A stretch of 20,184 nucleotides of DNA from assembly GCA_934526125.1 (NCBI GenBank), contig CAKSZU010000033.1:1-20184 (forward strand), read 5' to 3'. Positions 1 through 6,536 of the stretch are shown here, piece after piece. Below the pieces are notes generated by a model. That model was not told where the DNA came from. It did not search any database and saw nothing but the letters and a program-made list of their open reading frames with translations. The first letter of the stretch is position 1. Each line of letters begins with the position of its first letter. Origin of the DNA: an uncultured Faecalibacterium sp. Its GTDB lineage: Bacteria; Bacillota; Clostridia; Oscillospirales; Ruminococcaceae. The translations under genes were made by a program, and so were the position numbers.

Positions 1-167
1 CCGGCTTCCAGCACCACCTGCAGGGTCTTGAAGCAGCCGCCGTCCGACAGGGCGATGAAGCCGATGTTCTTGGAGTCACGGATGTTCTTGGCCCAGCCGC
101 AGACGGTCAGCTCGGTGCCGTCGGCGGGGGTGTTCTTGAACAGCGAGACGATCTCGGTACGTTCCAT
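1..167 (-). CDS. asnS: Asparaginyl-tRNA synthetase, N-terminal part (cut by window edge)
   Basis: This class II aminoacyl-tRNA synthetase charges tRNA-Asn with asparagine in the cytoplasm. Only the first 55 codons are present; the gene runs off the left edge. The visible residues (MERTEIVSLFKN..., then TVCGWAKNIRDSKNIGFIALSDG...) are the typical beginning of the OB-fold anticodon-binding domain shared by AsnS, AspS and LysS. The G-W-x-K-N-I-R-D-S-K pattern and 'IGFIALSDGG' favour AsnS over AspS. The ATG at 165-167 follows a GGAGGAAAA-type ribosome binding site. A T-box leader precedes the gene, which supports an aminoacyl-tRNA synthetase; two AAC (Asn) triplets lie in the likely specifier region. 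The catalytic domain is outside the window, so AsnS rather than a paralogous AsnA/AspS-like protein is likely but not proven. Confidence 0.88.
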   Translation of the reverse strand, partial: MERTEIVSLFKNTPADGTELTVCGWAKNIRDSKNIGFIALSDGGCFKTLQVVLEA

Positions 168-181
168 AGTAATTTTCCTCC

Positions 182-236
182 GATAAAAATAAAAAGACAG
201 CTTTGCCCTGAATTTTCAGGGCGAACAAGCTGTCTT
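182..236 (-). terminator. T-box intrinsic terminator upstream of asnS
   Basis: On the minus strand a stem AAGACAGCTT/AAGCTGTCTT (outer arms 236-227 and 203-194) encloses a second stem CGCCCTGA/TCAGGGC. A T-rich tract (TTTTTATTTTTAT) follows. It lies just after the T-box motif, as expected for the alternative terminator conformation. Confidence 0.88.
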
Positions 237-482
237 GTAATGTCCGCGGTGCCACCTGAATTACCGGAAGTGTCCGGTCGCTCACGCGCTCACGAAAAAG
301 GAAGCGCTGCCCCGTTAACGCTGGGCCTGCGGCGCACCTACTGGCGGCAGAAGCTCCTGCCGGGGTTCAGATTGCAGCTCCCGGGTGTTCGTTCGCGCAC
401 CGTCCGCTCACGGCTCGCAGCAGATGCCGTGTTCTCTGGAAGCGTCCCGGGGTGCGTTACTTTTCCCGATCCGTGCTGTTTC
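182..482 (-). promoter_or_regulatory. T-box riboswitch leader of asnS
   Basis: The minus strand between the promoter and asnS holds the conserved T-box sequence AGGTGGCACCGCGG at 257-244. A long structured 5' portion precedes it and a terminator follows. T-box leaders bind uncharged tRNA and switch from terminator to antiterminator. Stem I is visible: a basal CCCGGG/CCCGGG pairing and an upper CACGGC...GCCGTG helix. Two AAC triplets at 393-391 and 389-387 (minus strand) lie between them on the 3' side. AAC is an asparagine codon, so tRNA-Asn is the expected ligand. Which AAC is the specifier was not settled. Confidence 0.9.
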
Positions 483-488
483 GCTATA

Positions 489-517
489 AAAATAGCACAG
501 CGGCCCCGGTTTGTCAA
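489..517 (-). promoter_or_regulatory. Sigma-A promoter of asnS T-box transcript
   Basis: On the minus strand a perfect -35 TTGACA (517-512) is followed after 17 bp by TATTTT (494-489). Transcription would start near 482, ahead of Stem I of the T-box. Confidence 0.8.
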
Positions 518-539
518 TCGGCTTTTTGTGGGAAAACAG

Positions 540-568
540 TTGAATTCGGCCCCTGAGAATGGTATCAT
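540..568 (+). promoter_or_regulatory. Sigma-A promoter of the Wzz-like gene
   Basis: TTGAAT (540-545), a 17-bp spacer, then TATCAT (563-568) preceded by TGG, an extended -10. It is back to back with the asnS promoter, only 22 bp away, and drives the opposite strand. The spacing is ideal and the -10 hexamer is the same as that of rpsT in this window. Confidence 0.7.
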
Positions 569-598
569 GGATACCGTTGCGGTGTGCCCTGCACACCG
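561..598 (+). repeat. Two short perfect inverted repeats at promoter and leader
   Basis: GGTATC-ATG-GATACC (561-575) covers the -10 box and the probable start of transcription, so it could be an operator. CGGTGTG-CCCTG-CACACCG (580-598) lies in the untranslated leader and could form an RNA hairpin or a second protein site. Both are perfect; no regulator gene is next to them. Confidence 0.6.
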
Positions 599-641
599 GA
601 AAACGGACGAATGCAGGAAAATCTTGAGTTGAGGAAGAACC

Positions 642-2081
642 ATGAACGAAAATCGGACCAATACCCCCGCAGGTACGGAGGATGAGATCGACCTGATGGC
701 GCTGCTGTTCGCTCTGCTGCACAAGGCAGGGCCCATTCTGGTCACGGCGGTCGTCTGCGCCCTGCTTCTGGGCGGCGCTGCCGGGATCAAGGGGATGAAG
801 AACCGTGCGGCCGGCGCGGAGGGGGACCAGGCCTACGAGGAGGCGCTGGACGAGTACAACGACCAGAAGGCGGAGTGCGAACTGACGCTGGAAGAGTACG
901 ACCAGGAGAAGGAGACCTACCAGCAGGATCTGGAACAGGTGCAGCAGGCGCTGGAACAGGCCCGGAAGATCCGGGAGAACAGCCTGTGGGCCCAGCTGGA
1001 TGCCAGCGACACCTGGACGGCCCAGGCCGACCTCTATCTGGGGGCAGGCAGCGGGACCACGGCCGTGCTGTCGGCCTACCAGAGCCGTCTGCTGACGGGG
1101 GAAGCCCTGCAGCAGGCCGCCGAAGCCGCCGGGCTGAAGGGCCGGGACCTGACCAGTGCTGTGACCGTGACTCCGGCAGAGGACGGTTCCGGCGCGTACA
1201 GCGGGGTGCTGACCCTGCGGGCCTGTGCCGGGGATCAGGTGCGGGCCGAGGCACTGCTGGATGCCCTGCTGGATCAGGTGCAGCCCCTGCACGGGGAGAT
1301 CGCAGCCGCCGTGAGCAGCCATGAAGTGCAGCTCATCGGGCGGAGCGTCAGCCGGGGCATGTCCGACACGGTCCTGTCGGCACAGCAGGCCGACCGGGCA
1401 CAGACCGACACCATGCAGGCTCAGCTGACGAACCTGAAGACCGCCCTCCAGACGCTGGAGGATGACCGCACCGCAGTCGAGAAGGAGCTGAACGGCCTTT
1501 CGGAGCCTGTCCGCAGCCAGAGCAGCAGATCGGCGGCCAAGTACGGGGCCATGGGCTTTGTGGTGGGCTTCGTGCTGGCCTGCGGCGTGGTGGCCGCAAA
1601 GATGCTGATGTCCGGGCTGATCTGCTCGGCTTCTGACCTGACCCGCACCACCGGGCTGGATGTGCTGGGCAGACTGGCCAGCGACCGCACCCGGAAGGCA
1701 AAGGGTCTGGACGCAAAGCTGGACCGGATGGAAGGTCGTCCCGACGGCAGCACCGATGGGGAGACACTCTGCCTGATGGCGCAGACCATCCGCAGCCGCG
1801 CCCCGGAGGCAAAGAACATTCTGATCACCGGTGATCTGCCCTCCGATCAGCTGGAAGCGCTGGCAGCGGCCCTGCAGGCTGCCGAAGCCCTGCGCGGCCA
1901 GAAGGTCACCGCCGCAGACTGCATCCTGAAAACGGCAGCCACGGTGCCCCACGCGGCGGCAGCCGATGCCATCGTGCTGGCGGCAGACTGCACCGTCACC
2001 CGCACCGACAGTGTCCGGGAGCAGCAGGACAAGATCGCCCGTCTGGGCAGAACGATCCTGGGCTGCGTGGTCTACGAATAA
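642..2081 (+). CDS. Wzz/CpsC-like polysaccharide chain-length protein with degenerate tyrosine-kinase domain
   Basis: Likely a membrane protein of the polysaccharide copolymerase type (Wzz/CapA/CpsC), which sets the length of surface polysaccharides. The 479 residues begin with the typical 'EIDLMALLFALL' segment (15-26). Then come TM1 (about 30-50), a coiled coil (about 62-115), an extracytoplasmic region with a second coil (about 247-285), TM2 (302-323), and a cytoplasmic tail. The tail (about 373-479) resembles a BY-kinase: 'KNILITGDLPSDQLEAL' sits where the Walker A loop should be, and 'ADAIVLAADCTVTRTDSVREQ...ARLGRTILGCVVYE' matches the family's C-terminal strand-helix-strand. The GxGKST P-loop and the aspartate motifs are missing, so no ATP binding is expected. 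ATG follows AGGAAGAA with good spacing. No glycosyltransferase or intact kinase lies beside it, so its polymer is unknown. Confidence 0.72.
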   Translation: MNENRTNTPAGTEDEIDLMALLFALLHKAGPILVTAVVCALLLGGAAGIKGMKNRAAGAEGDQAYEEALDEYNDQKAECELTLEEYDQEKETYQQDLEQVQQALEQARKIRENSLWAQLDASDTWTAQADLYLGAGSGTTAVLSAYQSRLLTGEALQQAAEAAGLKGRDLTSAVTVTPAEDGSGAYSGVLTLRACAGDQVRAEALLDALLDQVQPLHGEIAAAVSSHEVQLIGRSVSRGMSDTVLSAQQADRAQTDTMQAQLTNLKTALQTLEDDRTAVEKELNGLSEPVRSQSSRSAAKYGAMGFVVGFVLACGVVAAKMLMSGLICSASDLTRTTGLDVLGRLASDRTRKAKGLDAKLDRMEGRPDGSTDGETLCLMAQTIRSRAPEAKNILITGDLPSDQLEALAAALQAAEALRGQKVTAADCILKTAATVPHAAAADAIVLAADCTVTRTDSVREQQDKIARLGRTILGCVVYE

Positions 2082-2095
2082 ATCCGGAAATTTAT

Positions 2096-2125
2096 GCAAT
2101 GCCGCCGGGCGACCGGCGGCATTGC
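2096..2125. terminator. Bidirectional terminator between Wzz-like gene and spoIIP
   Basis: A perfect 13-bp stem GCAATGCCGCCGG/CCGGCGGCATTGC with a GCGA loop lies between two convergent genes. The flanks are T-rich on the plus side (TGTTT) and T-rich on the minus side (ATAAATTT), so it probably serves both. Confidence 0.8.
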
Positions 2126-2128
2126 TGT

Positions 2129-3241
2129 TTACTGCAGGGCGGCGATCAGCCCCCGGGCGGCCAGCTGACCGGCATAGAGGGCCTCGTTGAGGTTGTTGCC
2201 GTGGCCGCCGATCTCAATGAGCAGGGCCCCGGGGGAAAGATCCTGATTGTAGAACCGATAGCTGAAGAGGACCGGCCGGGTGAACCCCGGGAACAGCCCC
2301 TCCATGGCGGTCTCCCACGCGGCAGCGAACCGGAGGTTGTTCCGGTAATCCGGCAGGGATACGGTGGTGCCGTTGTCGCACCCGCAGATGATCATGACCT
2401 GCGCGGCCTGCCGCCCTTCCACGGTGCAGACCGGGGCCATGCGGGCACCGGTCTCGGTCTCGATGGCGTCGCGGTGGACGTCCAGAATGATCCTGATGCT
2501 GGGGTACTGGGATAAGTACTGCTGGGCTGCGGCCCGGCTGTTGGCGTAGCTGCCGGTATAGCTGGGGTAGTCGTTCAGGCTCTCGTCGTGCAGGGTGTTG
2601 AGCCCGGCAGCGTTGAGCGTGTCGGCCATCACCCGGCCCACGGCGCACATATTGATGTTCCGGTCGGTGCTGCGGGAGCCGTCCCCGGGGCGGAACCACA
2701 GCCCGGAGGACAGGCGGTAGTCCTCGGTAGCGTGGGTGTGGAGGATCAGGATCTGGGGGTCCGGGCTGTTCCACTCCACTTCAAAGGGCAGCGGGTTCGT
2801 GATCTCGGCGGCGATGTCTGCCGCCGGGACCCGGGTGTTGTTCTTGATGCTGCCGCTGCCGCAGGGAATGTACTTTTCTCCGCTGCCCTGGGGATAGGAC
2901 TTTTCCACAACGGTCCCGGCGTCGGCGGGGCGGGCCTCGTCCCCTTCCAGCGGGTAGAGCCACGCCGGTTCCTCCCCGGTCTGCGGGGCATCGGACGCCG
3001 CTTCCGGGGCGGTTTCTTCCGCAGGCAGGGCAGACTCCGCCGCCTGCGGGGCTGCTTCGGCACGGGCGGCTTCCCGGCTCAGGGAGAAGGCGGTCCGGGC
3101 GGCGGGCAGGGGTCCGATGACGGCAGCGGCCAGCGTCAGCAGCAGCCCGCCCGCAAAGAGGGCCAGCCCCAGCGCCAGCCCGGCCGCGGCCAGAAAGGGC
3201 AGGGCAAGCCCTGTCCGCACAGCAGATCCGTTCCGGCGCAT
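2129..3241 (-). CDS. spoIIP: Stage II sporulation protein P (SpoIIP)
   Basis: SpoIIP is a peptidoglycan amidase/endopeptidase anchored in the mother-cell membrane; with SpoIID and SpoIIM it drives septum thinning and engulfment. The 370-residue protein has an N-terminal membrane anchor (about 11-43) and a low-complexity Ala/Glu/Pro linker (44-93). The catalytic domain carries 'ILILHTHATEDY' (His168, His170, Glu173), 'IILDVHRDAIE' (His256) and 'LIEIGGHGNNLNEA' (Glu343), all where the family has its zinc and catalytic residues. ATG at 3239-3241 follows an AGGGGAGGG ribosome binding site. It starts 35 bp after gpr, the same gpr-spoIIP order as in Bacillus, so the two are probably cotranscribed. 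All key residues are intact. Confidence 0.93.
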   Translation of the reverse strand: MRRNGSAVRTGLALPFLAAAGLALGLALFAGGLLLTLAAAVIGPLPAARTAFSLSREAARAEAAPQAAESALPAEETAPEAASDAPQTGEEPAWLYPLEGDEARPADAGTVVEKSYPQGSGEKYIPCGSGSIKNNTRVPAADIAAEITNPLPFEVEWNSPDPQILILHTHATEDYRLSSGLWFRPGDGSRSTDRNINMCAVGRVMADTLNAAGLNTLHDESLNDYPSYTGSYANSRAAAQQYLSQYPSIRIILDVHRDAIETETGARMAPVCTVEGRQAAQVMIICGCDNGTTVSLPDYRNNLRFAAAWETAMEGLFPGFTRPVLFSYRFYNQDLSPGALLIEIGGHGNNLNEALYAGQLAARGLIAALQ

Positions 3242-3276
3242 GACAGCTCCCTCCCCTCTCTGCTATCAATATGCAG

Positions 3277-4062
3277 TCAGCCCGTCAGCCAACACAGCTG
3301 CGCCACCGTCAGCCCGGGCTGAAGGGCCCGGTTGATGGCGGTGCCCAGCAGAGCGGCCCCGTGGGCGATGACACTGTCCAGCTCCCGGGGTGTGACCACC
3401 AGATCCCGGCCCTCCTCCGCCTGCATCAGGGTGGGGATGCCCGCCGCGATGACCGGCAGCCCCAGCCGGGCGGCATCCAGATGCCGGGCGCTGTCGGGCT
3501 GGTCCGGGTGGAGCCCGGTGTCCGAGAACTGCAGTGTCCGGCCGAGACGCTCCGGCTCGGAGGAGCAGAGACTGTCTACGCAGAGCAGGGCAGAGGGGCG
3601 CAGCTCCCGCACCAGTGCCCCGGCCAGCTGCCGGAGGGTCAGGCCGGTGGCAGAAGATACCCCCGGCGCTGCCGCCGCCACCGGACGGATACCCTTCATG
3701 AGGATCCTGCGGGGGCCCATGGTGACGAAGATCTTCTGCACCGTGCGGGGGCCGAGGGCATCGGCGGTGACCCGGCGGTTGCCCACCCCCAGCACCAGCA
3801 CCGGGCCTTCCGGGGGCAGCAGGGGACGCAGCTCGGCGGCGGCCGTCTCGATGACGGCGCTGTCCCGCTCGTCCAGCAGGCTCACCCGGGGGACTTCCAG
3901 CGTTACATACCGGCCCCGGGGCCGCGCCAGCCCCTCCCGGGTGATCTCCACCCGGGTGACGGTGACCCCGCCCCGGCGGGCGGTGGCCACCCGCACTCCG
4001 GACGGCAGGGACTGTGTTTCCTCCGAGGCAAACAGCTCGTCGGCAAGATCGGTCTGGCGCAT
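3277..4062 (-). CDS. gpr: Germination protease GPR (compact form)
   Basis: GPR degrades small acid-soluble DNA-binding proteins when spores germinate; it is made in the forespore as a zymogen. Family motifs are clear: 'GVGNRRVTADALGP' (Asp101), 'GIRPVAAAAPGV', 'ALLCVDSL' (Asp163), 'QFSDTGLHP' and 'LGLPVIAAGIPT', ending with 'DLVVTPRELD'. Asp101 and Asp163 align with the two aspartates proposed as catalytic in Bacillus GPR (D127, D193). The protein has only 261 residues against about 370 in Bacillus. Most of the loss is between 'GIPT' and 'VVTP', where Bacillus has a long insert, and the N-terminal prosegment is also short. I chose ATG at 4062 because AAGGAG lies 7 bases upstream; a longer frame to 4203 has no such site and no family similarity. 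rpsT is divergent upstream, as in Bacillus. Confidence 0.92.
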   Translation of the reverse strand: MRQTDLADELFASEETQSLPSGVRVATARRGGVTVTRVEITREGLARPRGRYVTLEVPRVSLLDERDSAVIETAAAELRPLLPPEGPVLVLGVGNRRVTADALGPRTVQKIFVTMGPRRILMKGIRPVAAAAPGVSSATGLTLRQLAGALVRELRPSALLCVDSLCSSEPERLGRTLQFSDTGLHPDQPDSARHLDAARLGLPVIAAGIPTLMQAEEGRDLVVTPRELDSVIAHGAALLGTAINRALQPGLTVAQLCWLTG

Positions 4063-4090
4063 ACAGCTTCTCCTTTTTTCATGCAGAATT

Positions 4091-4122
4091 CCCGCCCGGG
4101 CGCTTTTTTGCGCCGCGGCGGG
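4091..4122 (-). other. GC-rich hairpin in the gpr leader
   Basis: The minus strand holds CCCGCCGCGGCGC, an A6 loop, then GCGCCCGGGCGGG. The 13-nt arms pair except for two central mismatches. The hairpin sits about 30 bases before the gpr start. No T-run follows on either strand, so it looks like leader structure rather than a terminator. Confidence 0.5.
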
Positions 4123-4174
4123 CGGACAGGGGCCGGAAAAATGAAAAAATTCCAAACAAAAATTCAAAAAAGGC

Positions 4175-4203
4175 TTGCACAGATACGGCAAATATGGTAT
4201 CAT
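4175..4203 (+). promoter_or_regulatory. Sigma-A promoter of rpsT
   Basis: TTGCAC (4175-4180), 17-bp spacer, then TATCAT (4198-4203) preceded by TGG as an extended -10. The promoter lies in AT-rich sequence 39 bp before the rpsT start. Confidence 0.82.
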
Positions 4204-4241
4204 AAGGTGCGCTGTTATAGGTAGCCAAGGAGGTGGAACGA

Positions 4242-4502
4242 ATGCCTAACATCAAATCTCAGAAGGACCGCGTCGTGCAGGCTGCTGCAGAGCAGGCTCA
4301 CAACAAGGCCATTAAGACCAACCTGAAAACAGTCGTCAAGAAGGCAGACGCTGCCATCGATGCTAAAGCCGCTGACAAGGACGCAACTGTCCTGGCTGCT
4401 GTTTCCGCGATCGACAAGGCTCGCGCTAAGGGTGTCATCAAGAAGAACACCGCTTCTCGCAAGATCAGCCGTATGGCCAAGCGTGCTAACAAGAACGCCT
4501 GA
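4242..4502 (+). CDS. rpsT: 30S ribosomal protein S20
   Basis: Primary 16S rRNA-binding protein of the small ribosomal subunit. The 86-residue length and the all-helical basic sequence fit S20: 'MPNIKSQKDRV', 'RAKGVIKKNTASRKISRMAKRANK' are diagnostic. I chose the ATG at 4242 because it gives the canonical 'MPNIKS' start and AAGGAGGTGG lies directly upstream; three extra upstream codons in the same frame would place the start inside that site. Codon use is strongly biased (GCT, AAG, CGC, CTG), as expected of a highly expressed gene. It is a single-gene unit with its own promoter and terminator, divergent from gpr. Confidence 0.97.
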   Translation: MPNIKSQKDRVVQAAAEQAHNKAIKTNLKTVVKKADAAIDAKAADKDATVLAAVSAIDKARAKGVIKKNTASRKISRMAKRANKNA

Positions 4503-4537
4503 TCAGACCTGATCGAGTGATCGACTGACGAACAAAA

Positions 4538-4577
4538 CCTCCGCTCCGGGGAACTCCTCCGGTGCGGAGGTTTTTGT
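4538..4577. terminator. Bidirectional terminator between rpsT and spoVAE
   Basis: CCTCCGC (4538-4544) pairs with GCGGAGG (4564-4570), with further pairing (CCGG/CCGG) in between. TTTTTGTTTT follows on the plus strand. The left flank AACAAAA gives the minus strand a TTTTGTT tail, so the spoVA operon could also end here. Confidence 0.88.
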
Positions 4578-4583
4578 TTTGGG

Positions 4584-4940
4584 TCAGTTCTGGTCGTGGC
4601 TGCGGCCCAGCAGGGAGCAGACCACCCCGCAGACCAGGCTGGTGGTGACCCCGGCCGCCGCGGCCGTCAGCCCGCCGGTGAGGATGCCGATGACGCCTTC
4701 CTCAGCCAGGGCGGTGCGGACGCCCTTGGCCAGCAGGTGGCCGAACCCCAGCAGAGGCACGGTGGCCCCGCAGCCCGCCAGCTCGGCCAGCGGGGCGTAC
4801 CACCCCAGGGCCGACAGCACCACCCCGGCCACCACATAGCCCGTCAGGATGCGGGCGGGGGTCAGGGCCGTCAGGTCGAGAAAAAGCTGCCCGATGACGC
4901 AGACGACCCCGCCGATGACGAATGCCCAGAAATAGATCAT
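4584..4940 (-). CDS. spoVAE: Stage V sporulation protein AE (SpoVAE)
   Basis: A small polytopic membrane protein of the SpoVA complex, which carries dipicolinic acid with calcium into the forespore and out again during germination. The 118 residues form about four hydrophobic segments (roughly 4-22, 30-50, 54-72, 82-110) with a 'GQLFLDLTALTPARILTGYVV' start and 'ATVPLLGFGHLLAKG', which are typical of SpoVAE(b). The start ATG overlaps the spoVAD stop (ATGA), implying translational coupling. It is the last gene of a three-gene operon. The SpoVAA, AB, AEA and AF genes of Bacillus are absent here, as in many Clostridia. Confidence 0.9.
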   Translation of the reverse strand: MIYFWAFVIGGVVCVIGQLFLDLTALTPARILTGYVVAGVVLSALGWYAPLAELAGCGATVPLLGFGHLLAKGVRTALAEEGVIGILTGGLTAAAAGVTTSLVCGVVCSLLGRSHDQN

Positions 4941-5965
4941 GTCGGTTCTCCTTTCGGCGCTTCCGGCGCGGTCAGCTCCACCAGATGGGCGATGGCCGGG
5001 ATGCTCTCCTTCTGCAGGAAAGTGGTCTGGCTCATCAGAGCGCCGGTGGCGATGAAAAGCACCCGGTGCTGGCTGCGGCGCTTCAGCCGGGGCAGGATGT
5101 GCCCGCAGAGGACGGCGGCGGAGCAGCCCGGGCCGGAGGCTCCGCTCCGGACGGTCTGCCGGGCAGTGTCGTAGAGGATGGAGCCGCAGTCCACATGGTT
5201 CTTCAGCACCAGCCCCTGCCGGGTCAGCAGCTGCCGGAACAGCTGGCTGCCCACATGGCCCAAATCGCCGGTATAGATGGCGTCCAGATCCCCCGGCTGG
5301 CTGCCGGTGTCGGAAAGATAGCGCAGCAGGGTGGCCGCTGCAGCCGGTGCCATGGCGGCCCCCATGTTGTTGATGTCCCGGACGCCGTAGTCCTGCACCC
5401 GGCCGAAGGTCACGGCGCGGATGCCCACCCCCTGCCCGGCGGGGCGCAGCAGACAGGCCCCGGCCGCCGTGGCCGTCCACTGGGCGGTGGGCGTGCGGAC
5501 TGCCCCGTAGCTCAGGGGTGTGCGGAACTGCCGCTCGGCGGCGCAGAAGTGGCTGGAAGTCATGGCCAGCAGGCCGCCGGTCATCCCGGCGCTGCAGAGG
5601 GCTGCCCCCAGCCCCAGAGCCTCGGCCATGGTGCTGCAGGCCCCGAAGACCCCGGCAAAGGGCAGGCCCAGCGTCCGGGCGGCGTAGCCGGAGGCCGTAC
5701 ACTGGGCCTGAAGGTCTCCGGCCAGAAGCAGGTCCACGTCCCGGCCGTCGGTCCGGGCTTTTTTCAGGCAGAGCTGCGCGGCCCGGAGCTGCAATTGGGT
5801 CTCGGCGGCCTCCCAGCTGGACTGCCCGAAGCGGTTGTCGGCGGAAAGCTCGTCGAACTCGGCGGCAAGGGGACTTTCCCCTTCCTTTTTGCCGCCCACG
5901 GCAGCGTGGGCGGTGATGACGGGCGGGGACGGAAAGAGCAGGGTGTCACCCCGGCGGATCGCCAT
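4937..5965 (-). CDS. spoVAD: Stage V sporulation protein AD (SpoVAD)
   Basis: Soluble SpoVA subunit with a thiolase-like fold that binds dipicolinic acid at the spore inner membrane. The 342 residues show the family's features: an early 'HAAVGGKKEGESPL' motif, 'FGQSSWEAAE', 'GVFGACSTMAEAL' with Cys110 at the thiolase nucleophile position, 'DYGVRDINNMGAAMAPAAA', 'YTGDLGHVG', 'HVDCGSILYD' and 'GASGPGCSAAV'. Length matches the family (about 338). ATG at 5965 follows AAAGGGGGA. It overlaps spoVAE by four bases and follows spoVAC after a 111-bp gap holding a hairpin. Confidence 0.95.
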   Translation of the reverse strand: MAIRRGDTLLFPSPPVITAHAAVGGKKEGESPLAAEFDELSADNRFGQSSWEAAETQLQLRAAQLCLKKARTDGRDVDLLLAGDLQAQCTASGYAARTLGLPFAGVFGACSTMAEALGLGAALCSAGMTGGLLAMTSSHFCAAERQFRTPLSYGAVRTPTAQWTATAAGACLLRPAGQGVGIRAVTFGRVQDYGVRDINNMGAAMAPAAAATLLRYLSDTGSQPGDLDAIYTGDLGHVGSQLFRQLLTRQGLVLKNHVDCGSILYDTARQTVRSGASGPGCSAAVLCGHILPRLKRRSQHRVLFIATGALMSQTTFLQKESIPAIAHLVELTAPEAPKGEPT

Positions 5966-6018
5966 GAAAAAATCCCCCTTTCAGGGCTGTTTTTCTGCAG
6001 ATTTTGTGGTATACTGAA

Positions 6019-6056
6019 CTTTCGCCGGGCAGGTGCAATCTTCGCGCCCGGCAAAG
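6019..6056 (-). other. Hairpin in the spoVAC-spoVAD gap
   Basis: GCCGGGC (6024-6030) pairs with GCCCGGC (6046-6052); CTTT/AAAG extends the stem across one bulged base. No T-run follows on the minus strand, so it may affect processing or the ratio of SpoVAC to SpoVAD rather than end transcription. This is the only sizeable gap within the operon. Confidence 0.45.
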
Positions 6057-6076
6057 CGTATTGTAAGCGCAGGGGT

Positions 6077-6517
6077 TCATCCCCCCAGCAGCCAGAGTAC
6101 CCCGCCGTAGACCACGGCGGCCAGCGTACCGTAGACGATGACCGGTCCCGCAATGGTGAACATCTTCGCCCCGGTGCCGCTGACCCGCCCCTCGGTCTTG
6201 AACTCAATGGCGGCGCTGACCACAGCGTTGGCAAAGCCGGTGATGGGCACCAGCGACCCTGCCCCGGCCCGGGCAGCCAGTTTCTGGTAAAGCCCCAGAG
6301 TGGTCAGTACCGCCGAGAGGACGATCAGGGTGCAGCTGGTCAGGGTGCCGGCCAGGTCGGCTTCCAGCCCAAGGGCCAGATACCGCTGGCGCAGCACCTC
6401 CCCCAGCAGGCAGATGCCGCCGCCCACGCCGAAGGCCCACAGGCAGTCGGTGCCGAGGGGGGAGGCAGGCCCGGTCTGCCGCACCTGCCGCGCATACTCC
6501 TGCGCAGTCATCTTCAT
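6077..6517 (-). CDS. spoVAC: Stage V sporulation protein AC (SpoVAC)
   Basis: Membrane protein of the SpoVA complex; in Bacillus it acts as a mechanosensitive channel for dipicolinate release. The 146 residues contain the family pattern: N-terminal 'EYARQVRQTGPASPLGTDCLWAFGVGGGICLLGE', a helix 'LTSCTLIVLSAVLTTLGLYQKLAARAGAGSLVPITGFANAVVSAAIEFKTEGRVSGTGAKMFTIAGPVI', and a final membrane helix. The 'PITGFANAV...A.EFK.EG' block is diagnostic. I place the start at ATG 6517 because GGAGG ends 8 bases upstream; a GTG three codons earlier overlaps that site. It is the first gene of the spoVAC-AD-AE operon and is divergent from the VanY-type gene. Confidence 0.92.
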   Translation of the reverse strand: MKMTAQEYARQVRQTGPASPLGTDCLWAFGVGGGICLLGEVLRQRYLALGLEADLAGTLTSCTLIVLSAVLTTLGLYQKLAARAGAGSLVPITGFANAVVSAAIEFKTEGRVSGTGAKMFTIAGPVIVYGTLAAVVYGGVLWLLGG

Positions 6518-6536
6518 ACCAAACACCTCCGGGGGT

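Noticed and set aside
408..2099. 563-residue open frame on the minus strand opposite the Wzz-like gene
   Set aside because: It is a GC-rich shadow: low-complexity Gly/Gln/Leu/His composition, no family motif, and it would cover both the T-box region and a well-supported gene.
4063..4203. N-terminal extension of GPR by 47 residues
   Set aside because: It would cross the leader hairpin and the AAGGAG site, and reaches into the divergent rpsT promoter.
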